Assembly (NCBI RefSeq): GCF_000763315.1
Contig: NZ_JPST01000035.1
Span: 1-64,000, forward strand
Source: Thermoactinomyces daqus
GTDB taxonomy: Bacteria > Bacillota > Bacilli > Thermoactinomycetales > Thermoactinomycetaceae
Reading direction: 5' to 3'
DNA: 64,000 bases
Below, piece by piece: positions 1-7,493 of the stretch; the first letter of the stretch is position 1; the number at the start of each line of letters is the position of its first letter. The notes below the pieces were generated by a model, which worked only from the letters and a program-made list of their open reading frames with translations, was not told where the DNA came from and made no database searches. The position numbers were made by a program, and so were the translations under genes.

Positions 1-26
1 CTTAATTTATTGAGGGAGGTATGTTG

Positions 27-539
27 ATGTACTACGGAATTGCAATATTTCCACAAAAACGTGTCCAAGACCTGGTCAATTCTTACCGCAAACGGTATGA
101 TCCCCACTACGCCTTGATTCCTCCGCACATCACGCTGAAAGAAAAGTTTGAGCTGTCCGATGATAAATTGGAGAAAACAGTGGCCGACCTGGAGAAAATA
201 GCCAAACAAATGAAAGCGTTTAAAGTCCGTTTTCACAAGGTCAGCCATTTTCATCCTACAAGCAATACCATTTACCTTGCCATTGATCATGAAGAGCCGA
301 TAGTCGAGTTGCACAATCAGATCGAGCAGCTGTTTGAACCAGTCGAAGCCCCTTACGATTATATCCCCCATCTGACGATTGGCCAAAAGATGTCCGAAGA
401 CGAATTGCACGACGTTTACGGAAGCTTGCGCATGCGCAAATTTGAGCTGGAAACGCTGATTGATCGCTTCCATCTTCTCTACCAATTGGAAAACGGCTCC
501 TGGAGTATTTATCAAACATTTTTATTAGCCAAACAATAA
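27..539 (+). CDS. yjcG: YjcG-type 2H phosphoesterase (2'-5' RNA ligase superfamily)
   Basis: This 170-residue cytosolic protein belongs to the LigT/2H phosphoesterase superfamily. Its two signature motifs are visible: PHITL near residue 37 and PHLTIG in the C-terminal half, the paired His-x-Thr/Ser elements of the active site. The C-terminal block FHLLYQLENGSW is characteristic of the Bacillus YjcG branch. The physiological substrate is not established. An ATG at 21 abuts the ribosome binding site GGGAGGT (14-20). The ATG at 27 gives a normal spacing of 6 and starts MYYGIAIFP, so I prefer it. The gene lies 21 bases before a yjcF-like acetyltransferase, the pairing seen in Bacillus. Confidence 0.88.
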   Translation: MYYGIAIFPQKRVQDLVNSYRKRYDPHYALIPPHITLKEKFELSDDKLEKTVADLEKIAKQMKAFKVRFHKVSHFHPTSNTIYLAIDHEEPIVELHNQIEQLFEPVEAPYDYIPHLTIGQKMSEDELHDVYGSLRMRKFELETLIDRFHLLYQLENGSWSIYQTFLLAKQ

Positions 540-560
540 AAAACAGAAAGGAGTTCCAAC

Positions 561-995
561 TTGTCCATTGAGATAAAAACAGTTGAATCAGAAACAGAAT
601 TGCAGCAAGCTTTCTCCATCCGCCGCACCGTCTTCATTCACGAGCAAAAGGTGCCCGAGGATTTGGAAATGGATGAGTGGGAACAGTCGGCCACCCATTT
701 TCTCGCTCTGGAAGACGGGAAACCCATCGGTACCTGCCGTCTGCGCTGGATCAGCAGCCAGGAGGCGAAAGTGGAGAGAGTGGCCGTTCTCGCCCATAAA
801 CGGAACACAGGGGCAGGCCGAAAGTTGATGCTGGCCGTGGAAGAAACGGCCCGACTGAAGGAGGCCCGCGCCATTCGTCTGAACTCCCAAATCCAGGTGG
901 TTCCCTTTTATGAGAAATTAGGGTACCGGACAAATGGCGCTCCCTTCTTTGAAGCCGGGATTGAACATATTCCCATGATCAAAGAGCTGAATTAA
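561..995 (+). CDS. yjcF: YjcF-type GNAT N-acetyltransferase
   Basis: A 144-residue GNAT-fold acetyltransferase. The acetyl-CoA binding motif lies in the middle (VERVAVLAHKRNTGAGRKLM, with the R-x-x-G-x-G/A pattern), followed by a helix and the QIQVVPFYEKLGYR block typical of motif B. It starts with TTG at 561, seven bases after AAAGGAG; no ATG fits better. It probably forms a two-gene unit with the preceding 2H phosphoesterase gene. The acceptor substrate is unknown. Its 3' end overlaps the 3' end of the convergent PHP-domain gene by four bases. Confidence 0.85.
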   Translation: MSIEIKTVESETELQQAFSIRRTVFIHEQKVPEDLEMDEWEQSATHFLALEDGKPIGTCRLRWISSQEAKVERVAVLAHKRNTGAGRKLMLAVEETARLKEARAIRLNSQIQVVPFYEKLGYRTNGAPFFEAGIEHIPMIKELN

Positions 996-1837
996 CGCTG
1001 CTTTTGCGCCGCTTGTCTCAGCAGTTCCACCACGGATACATCCGTCGTGCAAGTACCGAGCGGTGCATGATACATGGAACCATTTCTCTCGCCATGAAAA
1101 TCTGATCCCGCAGTTGCGATCAGCCCGAAAGCTTTCGCCATCTCCCGGTATTTTTCTTTTGCATCCTCAGGATGGTCGGGATGATTTACTTCGATTCCGT
1201 CCAATCCTTTTGAAACAAGCAGCGGGATAAGGTCGTCTTGCTCATATAATCCTGGGTGGGCAAGAACGGCCGCACCTCCGCTGGCATGAATCAGCTCGAT
1301 TGCGGCAAACGGGGAAATCCGTTCCGGTGTCGCGTATGCTTTGCCGTCTTTGCCGAGATATTGGTCAAATGCTTCATCCATGGTATGTACAATCCCTTTG
1401 TCGATCAGAACTTCGGCGATATGCGGACGACCCACATTCAGATCCTTGCCCTTTCCTTTTTTCTTTTCCATCACCTCTTCCATCGTGATGGAGATCCCAA
1501 GCTGGTTCAAATTGTTGATGATCATGCGATTCCGTTCTTTCCGCTTATTGCGCTGTTCCTCCAATTTATTCAGCAGATGAGGATGATCCGGAATCACAAA
1601 CAATCCGAGCATATGAATTTCTTTCCCCTGCCACAAAGTGCTGATCTCCACTCCCGGCACAACCGTTATTCCCCGTTTCTCCCCTTCAGCCAACGCTTCT
1701 TCCACACCGGCCACCGTATCGTGATCCGTGATCCCGACCGCTGCCAGTCCGGCACTTTCTGCCAATCGCACCACATCCCTGGGTGAGAAAAGTCCGTCAG
1801 AAGCAGTACTGTGCGAATGAAAATCTACCTTTGCCAT
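992..1837 (-). CDS. PHP-domain phosphoesterase (YciV/TrpH/RNase AM family)
   Basis: A 281-residue metal-dependent phosphoesterase of the PHP superfamily. The N-terminus has the HSHSTASDG motif, followed by GITDHDT and PGVEIS, and later VLAHPG and TAGSDFHG; these supply the His/Asp/Glu ligands of a trinuclear metal site. Characterised relatives hydrolyse 3',5'-nucleotide bisphosphates or trim RNA 5' ends. The start is the ATG at 1837, behind GGAGGGAGA; a longer in-frame extension upstream has no ribosome site. It is 19 bases after a hypothetical gene on the same strand, so the two are probably cotranscribed. Confidence 0.85.
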   Translation of the reverse strand: MAKVDFHSHSTASDGLFSPRDVVRLAESAGLAAVGITDHDTVAGVEEALAEGEKRGITVVPGVEISTLWQGKEIHMLGLFVIPDHPHLLNKLEEQRNKRKERNRMIINNLNQLGISITMEEVMEKKKGKGKDLNVGRPHIAEVLIDKGIVHTMDEAFDQYLGKDGKAYATPERISPFAAIELIHASGGAAVLAHPGLYEQDDLIPLLVSKGLDGIEVNHPDHPEDAKEKYREMAKAFGLIATAGSDFHGERNGSMYHAPLGTCTTDVSVVELLRQAAQKQR

Positions 1838-1856
1838 TGATTCTCCCTCCTCGATG

Positions 1857-2510
1857 TTAAAACAGATCGCGAAACAGCGCCATACCTTCCCTCTGCATAA
1901 AAATCCGGCACGAAAACGCACTTTGGGCAAGGCGGGATCTTAACCAGGCAATCTTCTCTTCCGCCTGCCTGATCGACAGCGGAACGACCGGCCCGAGCAA
2001 CAAAAACTTCACTCCTACCTTGACAGGACGCACGAATGCATAATCGACGTCCCGTGCCTGATGCGGCCAGTCCTCGCGGGAAACGGAAAAACGCGGAATC
2101 TCCTCCCTCCACTCTGTCAAATGGCAATACTTCTGATCGCGTTTGATTCTAAAAATGGAAAAGTAAGAAGCAATCAGGGTGGAAACATACTCCCATTCTT
2201 CCTCTTCAATTTCCGATTCCCGAACGGCCCTTTCGACCACGCGCTCTCTTTGCACACTTACATAATCAAATAAAAACCAGGATTGAAAAACCCTCTCCGG
2301 CAAAGAAACCAGGGATGTCTCCTTCCCCCTGCGGTATCCCGTCAAAGTGCCGAATACGTACAGCGCCCGCATTTTCTCGCGAAACGAAATTGTCTTCTCC
2401 GCATAAACTTCGATTTGGCCCAGCAGTTTAAAAAACGATTCTTCCTTTTTCTTCTGCCACTCATCTCTCCAAGATAAAAAAGGAATCGGTTGATCTCCGG
2501 CCATGGGCAA
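1857..2510 (-). CDS. hypothetical protein, distant relative of the SEC-C protein at 3377-4801
   Basis: I do not recognise this 217-residue protein as a named family. It is soluble and charged, with a helical N-terminal half. Residues about 70-200 share a pattern with the SEC-C-motif protein encoded 870 bases away: the stretch SWFLFDYVSVQRER lines up with RLWILFDAPCLNRKR there, followed in both by a mixed beta region ending near the phrase LLGP or IFGP. This one lacks the N-terminal zinc motif. The start is probably the TTG at 2510, eight bases after AGGGAG; an ATG at 2504 is the alternative. It leads into the PHP gene. Confidence 0.6.
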   Translation of the reverse strand: MPMAGDQPIPFLSWRDEWQKKKEESFFKLLGQIEVYAEKTISFREKMRALYVFGTLTGYRRGKETSLVSLPERVFQSWFLFDYVSVQRERVVERAVRESEIEEEEWEYVSTLIASYFSIFRIKRDQKYCHLTEWREEIPRFSVSREDWPHQARDVDYAFVRPVKVGVKFLLLGPVVPLSIRQAEEKIAWLRSRLAQSAFSCRIFMQREGMALFRDLF

Positions 2511-2666
2511 AACGATCTCTCCCTTTCCCCTTTTTCTACTTCAATTTATCATAAAATCATATAATCTCGCATAAAATTAACTGCTTCCTTCCACTTTGAA
2601 AAATGGGGATTGTTCATCCCGAAAAAGGGGTATGCAATTGGTAACCACTTGTAAGGAGGGTTTTTC

Positions 2667-2999
2667 GTGAAGTTAAGAATGAAAGCGCTTGCGGGAATTT
2701 CTTGTCCTGACCACAAAATGGATCGGATTTTAAAAGCCCAAGGTTTTCGTTCGTCACACAATCAGCCGCCCGTCTACAATATGGAAATCAGAGATGCCGC
2801 TTCGGGAGGCACTTACCGCCTTACCCTCCCTACTTCATTCAAGAAAAAAGAACACAGGACAAAATATTTGGGATTGGACACCCCGACCATTAAGCTGCAA
2901 TCCCCGATGAACAGCAAATTTGAATCATTCGTACCTGAGCCGGTCGTAACCGCTGTATGGGGGAAAATAGAAGAAATCGCTTCTTATTTGAAATCTTAA
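2667..2999 (+). CDS. hypothetical protein, 110 residues
   Basis: An unrecognised small basic protein. It starts with GTG at 2667 behind a strong AAGGAGG (spacing 8), which supports it as a real gene. The sequence has no signal peptide or membrane segment. It shows an N-terminal region with a Cys (GISCPDHKMDRILKAQGF) and a central beta-like stretch (YNMEIRD...GTYRLTLPT). It stands alone between two minus-strand units and is followed by a G+C-rich hairpin at 3010-3038. No function can be assigned. Confidence 0.65.
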   Translation: MKLRMKALAGISCPDHKMDRILKAQGFRSSHNQPPVYNMEIRDAASGGTYRLTLPTSFKKKEHRTKYLGLDTPTIKLQSPMNSKFESFVPEPVVTAVWGKIEEIASYLKS

Positions 3000-3009
3000 C
3001 GCGCGAGAA

Positions 3010-3038
3010 AAGAGCACCCGTTGCAGGCGGGTGCTCTT
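3010..3038. terminator. bidirectional terminator between convergent genes
   Basis: A perfect 11-bp stem (AAGAGCACCCG / CGGGTGCTCTT) with a 7-base loop lies between two convergent genes. The minus-strand side is followed by TTTTCTC, so it should mainly stop transcripts of the gene ending at 3052. Confidence 0.8.
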
Positions 3039-3051
3039 GTACACTCAACAA

Positions 3052-3273
3052 TCAAGTACGTTCCTTGATCTCCTGTTTGATCTGTTCCGCCAGTTCATTC
3101 GGGTTTCCTGCGAACGAACGGGATTGTTTGTCCACACCTAACTCTTTGCTGATCTCGTTCATCATCTCTTCTACTTTTTCACCTTGTCCGCCGGGATTTT
3201 GTCCGGCTTTTGCCTGACCAGTCCGTTTCTCTTCATTTCCCTTACCGCGAAACAAGTTCAAAAAGCGGAACAT
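3052..3273 (-). CDS. small charged hypothetical protein with a forespore-type promoter
   Basis: A 73-residue, highly charged protein beginning MFRFLNLFRGKGN. It has a Gly/Gln-rich linker and a C-terminal amphipathic helix (NPNELAEQIKQEIKE). There is no signal peptide. The ATG at 3273 follows AAAGGAGGATC. Upstream on the same strand is GTATG-N18-CATACTA, an excellent match to the sigma-G/F promoter pattern, so I infer expression in the forespore. The biochemical role is unknown. Confidence 0.7.
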   Translation of the reverse strand: MFRFLNLFRGKGNEEKRTGQAKAGQNPGGQGEKVEEMMNEISKELGVDKQSRSFAGNPNELAEQIKQEIKERT

Positions 3274-3304
3274 AAGAAGATCCTCCTTTTGTCGAGTGTG
3301 AAAT

Positions 3305-3334
3305 TAGTATGTGATCTCCCATTTCGTTCCATAC
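3305..3334 (-). promoter_or_regulatory. predicted sigma-G/F-type promoter
   Basis: Read on the minus strand: -35 GTATG (3330-3334), an 18-base spacer and -10 CATACTA (3305-3311), placed about 30 bases before the 73-residue gene. The pattern matches the GHATR-N17/18-CATWHTA consensus of Bacillus sigma-G. The same CATACTA is found before two other minus-strand genes in this window. Confidence 0.6.
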
Positions 3335-3335
3335 C

Positions 3336-3375
3336 CAAAACAAAAGGAAGCCAAAGATTACCTGTTTTGGCTCCC
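3336..3375 (-). terminator. rho-independent terminator after the SEC-C gene
   Basis: On the minus strand an almost perfect 10-bp stem (GGGAGCCAAA / TTTGGCTTCC) is followed by TTTTGTTTTG, just beyond the stop codon at 3377. Confidence 0.8.
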
Positions 3376-3376
3376 T

Positions 3377-4801
3377 TCATTTATTTCCGGACACTTGAAC
3401 TTGGTTGGCCTGTGACATTGCCGGATATACACCTTCAACACGGGCAAAACAATAACCGGAAGGCGTTTTTTTCACGACTCCTCTGACCCAGTATCTCCTT
3501 TCCACCCCTGTGGAAGGCAAGCCGGAAAGGGGGACGGGTTCCCATCTTCCATCCACCAAAACGACCGGTCCGGAGGAGGATACCGCAAACTGCATCATCA
3601 CGGATTCTTGCTCCTGTGAGTCGCCGGGATCATTTTCACTCAATTCCATCAGCGATTTTCTCATTTCCACTGCTTCCGGCAGGGCGCGGATCAAGGAAAT
3701 GTAGATTTGCTTATAAATGCCGTAAACGCTTGAAATCTCCTCCTGCTCCAACCAACGGAACAGGTGTTTGAGCGTATTGAGAAAAATGCGCGCCCCGTTC
3801 GGGGAGATCTTGGCATTATCCAGATACCAGACGCTCAGGAAATGAACGAGCGCTTCTTCGTTGAGCAAATTCCAGTCAAATGCTTGTCCATATCGAATCG
3901 ACAGGTATTTGTACAACCATTCGAGGGTGCGGCTGTAAAATTGCTGCGTCCCTTTTTGCAATGGAGCAACAAAGGAAAGAAAAAATTGCTCCAGCTGAAG
4001 CATGGTTCGGGGGGGCAGGTCTTCCTCCTTTTCTTTCGCCATCGGCCAGAAGAAGCCGTTGATCGGTTCAGGCGTTGCTGACGGAACAGCTTTTACCTGC
4101 TCCAATTCCTCAGCCCGACTGATCGACCATCCGAACACTTTCCATCCTTTTTCCCAAGTGGTCAACTCTTGGCGTTTTTCATCTACTTGGCTGTATTTTT
4201 CTAGTTGCACGAGTATCTCCCCTCTCATCTCCTGCACAAAAGAGGTATAAGGGCCGAAAATCTGATAGCGATTGCCGATCCTGAGCAATCTTGTAAACAA
4301 AAGGGATTTCTCCGCAATGGCTCCCGCCGGCAAAACGGTAAACTCTTGTCCGGTTTCCAGTTCTTTCAATATGATGTATTCTTCTTCTTTTTTCGTTACT
4401 TCAAAGCAGGTAAACTTCGACTCGGAGAAATATCGGGCCAAGCGCTCTTTTTGCGGTGCCTTGCGCAAGGTGGCACTCCACACTTCGACAGGCCGTTTGC
4501 GGTTTAAACAGGGGGCATCAAATAAAATCCACAAGCGAAAGGATGTGGAAAATTCTTTTGGTATCGGCTGATCCATCGGAAACTGAAGCAATTTCTTGAA
4601 ACGATTCGCCCATTCGAGCTGTTTCCCCTCCGATACCCGCTGATTAAACCAGCGGTTAAGCTCTGACAACAGTTCGTTTTTCAATTGGCTTTCACGCGCT
4701 TCACGGGCTTTTTCAGCCGCGTCCAGCGTCACAACCCTTTCACAACATTTTTTGAACTTTTTTCCACTGCCGCATGGGCAAGGTTCATTCCGACCTACCA
4801 T
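3377..4801 (-). CDS. SEC-C metal-binding motif protein
   Basis: A 474-residue cytosolic protein that opens with a SEC-C zinc finger, GRNEPCPCGSGKKFKKCC at residues 3-20, whose C-x-C-x8-C-C/H cysteines bind zinc in SecA and related proteins. The rest is a helical and mixed region with no catalytic motif I can identify. A central part resembles the 217-residue protein at 1857-2510. Two adjacent ATGs (4804 and 4801) follow GAGGTGTC; the second has better spacing. The gene is monocistronic, with its own terminator. Function unknown; a role in protein targeting or quality control would be speculation. Confidence 0.75.
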   Translation of the reverse strand: MVGRNEPCPCGSGKKFKKCCERVVTLDAAEKAREARESQLKNELLSELNRWFNQRVSEGKQLEWANRFKKLLQFPMDQPIPKEFSTSFRLWILFDAPCLNRKRPVEVWSATLRKAPQKERLARYFSESKFTCFEVTKKEEEYIILKELETGQEFTVLPAGAIAEKSLLFTRLLRIGNRYQIFGPYTSFVQEMRGEILVQLEKYSQVDEKRQELTTWEKGWKVFGWSISRAEELEQVKAVPSATPEPINGFFWPMAKEKEEDLPPRTMLQLEQFFLSFVAPLQKGTQQFYSRTLEWLYKYLSIRYGQAFDWNLLNEEALVHFLSVWYLDNAKISPNGARIFLNTLKHLFRWLEQEEISSVYGIYKQIYISLIRALPEAVEMRKSLMELSENDPGDSQEQESVMMQFAVSSSGPVVLVDGRWEPVPLSGLPSTGVERRYWVRGVVKKTPSGYCFARVEGVYPAMSQANQVQVSGNK

Positions 4802-4804
4802 CAT

Positions 4805-5082
4805 GACACCTCGGATGCAGTATTCCTTGCCTTCAGTATAGCTGAAACAGCATCAAAAACAAATATTTACCAATTCATCCTGATTTTCTGATTGCAGGTT
4901 CTCGGTCGCTTTTTCATATATCAATAATATATATACCTTTATATAAAGGGTTGTAAACCATTTAATTAAAAATAAAAAAAGGCCGGATTGAAAAGGAAGG
5001 AAAGAAAAAATTTTGCAAAGACGCTTGGCATTGGCATTTCAGGTGGATAAACGGAGTCCCTGTTAAATAATTCCCTATCAAA
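4805..5082. other. intergenic region, AT-rich
   Basis: This stretch between the SEC-C gene start and the terminator of the 3D-domain gene is AT-rich around 4915-4980 and must hold the promoter of the SEC-C gene on the minus strand. I see no convincing open reading frame, RNA gene or riboswitch in it. Confidence 0.5.
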
Positions 5083-5116
5083 CAAAAAAATACCTGCAAC
5101 GAATAAACATTGCAGG
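5083..5116 (-). terminator. rho-independent terminator
   Basis: On the minus strand CCTGCAA and TTGCAGG form a stem around a 10-base loop, followed by TATTTTTTT. It lies directly after the 3D-domain lipoprotein gene. Confidence 0.85.
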
Positions 5117-5130
5117 CAATTTTTTGTTTA

Positions 5131-6123
5131 TTATTTTAAAATCTTGATCGTAACCGTCCGTCGACCCCAGTTGATCGCTTCTTGTTCAGAATCGAAAAAT
5201 AAATCGATAATCTTTCCATTGATCGCTCCACCGGTATCTTCGGCCACACCGTAACCGTAACCCGGTATGTACAATTTTGTTCCCAGCGGAATGACGTCAG
5301 GGTCAACCGCAATCGTTCCGCGATGGGGGTATGTGCCCGTAGCCGTTCGGGAACCGGTAGCAGTATATCCTGTTGCCTCAACCGTCAAAGTTCCCGTCTC
5401 TTTGGCTGAAGTCAGATTGACGCTTTCCTTTTGGGCCATTTCTTTGTTGGTTCCGACTTTCACGATTTTCTCGACAGGCTCGACAGAATCGATCAGTTTT
5501 TGCGTAACGACGGGTTCTCCATCTTCCACGACCGGTTGACCATTTTTGTACAACATGGTCACCTGATAAACCTTTTTCCCTTCTTTCCCGTCCTGTTTCA
5601 CTTCCGTTTTGCCATCAGCCATCTGGTTGTCTTCAATTTTCTTCGTTTTGTACGGAACCTCTTCGACCTTCTTCTTCACTCGCTGCTCCAATCGATCTAC
5701 TACGATTTTAGTTCCTTCCTTAATCTTCTGATTAAGCGGAACATTGATTTCATCCCAAGCAGTTAGTTGGACCTTTTTCGACTTTAAAACATCTTCCACG
5801 GTCTCTTGCGTGGTTTGGAAAGTTCCCAGATCCTTTCCGGCAACACTTAACGAAACGCGGCATTTACAGGTAAGCTGAACCGTTTTTTGCCCGCCCAACT
5901 TCTGATCCCAGGGAATGCTCGGTTCATAGTTCTGTTTAAGCTCTGCGACAGAATAGCCTTGCTTTGTCAAAGAGCTCGCCAATGTATCGTCATTATTTTC
6001 CAGATTAATTATTTTCGGTTGGTCGCTAAAGGTTACTTTTACCTGCTGCGGTTCTGAACAACCCGTGAGCAGACTGGGCAGGATGAGGATCATCGCAAGG
6101 CTGTTTAGAAGGATCCTTTTCAT
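5131..6123 (-). CDS. G5 and 3D domain lipoprotein (YabE/YocH-like cell wall hydrolase)
   Basis: A 330-residue exported protein. A lipoprotein signal ends in LLTGC near residue 22. A DUF348/ubiquitin-like repeat region follows, then a G5 domain around residues 145-235. The C-terminal 3D domain contains the conserved aspartates of TIAVDPDVIPLGT and EDTGG with IDLFF. This architecture is that of YabE/YuiC/Rpf-like proteins, which cleave or remodel peptidoglycan. The start at 6123 follows AAGGAGG; an upstream ATG has no ribosome site. A sigma-A-like promoter with TATAAT precedes it. The gene stands alone with its own terminator. Confidence 0.85.
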   Translation of the reverse strand: MKRILLNSLAMILILPSLLTGCSEPQQVKVTFSDQPKIINLENNDDTLASSLTKQGYSVAELKQNYEPSIPWDQKLGGQKTVQLTCKCRVSLSVAGKDLGTFQTTQETVEDVLKSKKVQLTAWDEINVPLNQKIKEGTKIVVDRLEQRVKKKVEEVPYKTKKIEDNQMADGKTEVKQDGKEGKKVYQVTMLYKNGQPVVEDGEPVVTQKLIDSVEPVEKIVKVGTNKEMAQKESVNLTSAKETGTLTVEATGYTATGSRTATGTYPHRGTIAVDPDVIPLGTKLYIPGYGYGVAEDTGGAINGKIIDLFFDSEQEAINWGRRTVTIKILK

Positions 6124-6162
6124 CAAATACCTCCTTCTGAATAAAAGCCTGAACAATGATTG

Positions 6163-6191
6163 ATTATAGCAGAACTTTACCTACCAATCTA
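6163..6191 (-). promoter_or_regulatory. predicted sigma-A promoter of the 3D-domain gene
   Basis: Minus strand: TAGATT (6186-6191), a 17-base spacer and a consensus TATAAT (6163-6168), about 40 bases before the start codon. Confidence 0.5.
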
Positions 6192-6270
6192 TTATTTTGA
6201 TTGATTGTCATATATTCCTCTATTTTAATACAAATTATGTTTATGCTCACGGGTCGTCAATTGTTCCTTG

Positions 6271-7260
6271 CTATTCTTCCAAAAAAGTCCCCTGGTGCGG
6301 TGCAGGGGGGATGGATCGCGGATAATAGTGCACATTTTTCGGTCCGTAAATGGAGATGGTCAACCTGCCTCTTTGTATCTCCGCCTCAATTAAAATCGGT
6401 TCATTCAACTGATTTTGGAAACGAAAATCCGGCCCGCCCCACGAAACGGTTGCATCGCGATATTTCGGCACATAAGTAACCATTTTACTGTGACTGACCC
6501 GTTGGATCACTCTCAGCCCCGCCCGGTCAACTGAGTTGAACAAGGTTGAAGAGGTTTGGCAGATCCCTCCTCCAATCCCCTCGCTGTATTCCCCTTTGAC
6601 AATGATCCGTGCCGGACGGTATCCTCTTGCCAGCGACCGTTCTCCGACGATGCGATTGAAGGAAAAAATTTGTCCGGGCAGTAAAACCGTATGATCAATC
6701 GCTTGGACGGACAGTCGAATATTATGGGTGCGATTCAAATTTCGCGCATTAAAATAAGTTGAATAGGAGGACAGCTTTTTTTGTTTCAGTTGTTGCAATT
6801 TTTTTGTGGTAAGCTGCGGCTGAATCCAGATAACCGGGACTTCGAGAGGCCTGCCCAAATATTCATGGATCGAATCGAGCCACTCGTATACTTTCTGCCG
6901 GTCCACTTTTCGCCCCAACTGATGAGGAATAATCCGGCGCTGACGGTCAAAACGGGCAGATCGTGCCGGTCGGTTGATCTCATGTTCAACCACAAGTGAA
7001 AACCAATTCATAAAGGCTTGGCGGTTTAATGTGGTGGGATCCACTCCGTCAAAACCGATTTCACTGAGCGGAAAGATCCACTCCTTATGCTGGAAGCGAA
7101 AAATCATCACAGATGTGTAAAGACGGGGAGATTCTGCCGGATGGAGCGATGCCGGAGGTCGGGTATAAGCGTCCGACTTCAAGCTCCCTCCGGGCAAAAC
7201 AGGACAAATCAGGCACACGGCCAGCAGCAGGGGAAAAAATCGAGTTCTCAACCAGCACAT
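6271..7260 (-). CDS. VanW family secreted protein
   Basis: A 329-residue exported protein with a signal peptide (MCWLRTRFFPLLLAVCLICP). A middle region resembles the peptidoglycan-binding part of YoaR-type proteins, and the C-terminus carries a VanW domain with the hallmark GEYSEGIGGGICQTSSTLFN. VanW proteins accompany cell-wall remodelling and some vancomycin resistance clusters, but their reaction is not established; no other van genes are nearby. The ATG at 7260 follows AAAGGGGGGA; a TTG further upstream lacks a ribosome site. It is divergent from cydA. Confidence 0.82.
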   Translation of the reverse strand: MCWLRTRFFPLLLAVCLICPVLPGGSLKSDAYTRPPASLHPAESPRLYTSVMIFRFQHKEWIFPLSEIGFDGVDPTTLNRQAFMNWFSLVVEHEINRPARSARFDRQRRIIPHQLGRKVDRQKVYEWLDSIHEYLGRPLEVPVIWIQPQLTTKKLQQLKQKKLSSYSTYFNARNLNRTHNIRLSVQAIDHTVLLPGQIFSFNRIVGERSLARGYRPARIIVKGEYSEGIGGGICQTSSTLFNSVDRAGLRVIQRVSHSKMVTYVPKYRDATVSWGGPDFRFQNQLNEPILIEAEIQRGRLTISIYGPKNVHYYPRSIPPAPHQGTFLEE

Positions 7261-7353
7261 AAACGTCCCCCCTTTTTGTTCCCTAGTCTTTGTCAAAAAA
7301 AGGAGAGCTATAATTTCACATCACTTCCATCAATTCTGACTTTCGATACCTAT

Positions 7354-7371
7354 TTGTTCATTATTGAACAA
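7354..7371. promoter_or_regulatory. Rex-like operator upstream of cydA
   Basis: A perfect 18-bp inverted repeat, TTGTTCATTATTGAACAA, sits 123 bases before cydA. Its TTGT...ACAA outer arms and length match binding sites of the NADH-sensing repressor Rex, which controls cydABCD in Bacillus. FNR or another regulator cannot be excluded. Confidence 0.6.
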
Positions 7372-7493
7372 AATTGATTTATTTCCTTTTAAAATTGTTG
7401 ATTTTTATTGTCAAAGTTCGTGAATAAATGTACAAAGTGATGGCGAATGCGTATGATTAAGATAAAATTAGCTCTGAGCAGGAGGAATTAAAC

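Noticed and set aside
1256-1786. Plus-strand frame of 176 codons opposite the PHP-domain gene
   Set aside because: The minus strand has all PHP metal motifs; the antisense frame has no ribosome site.
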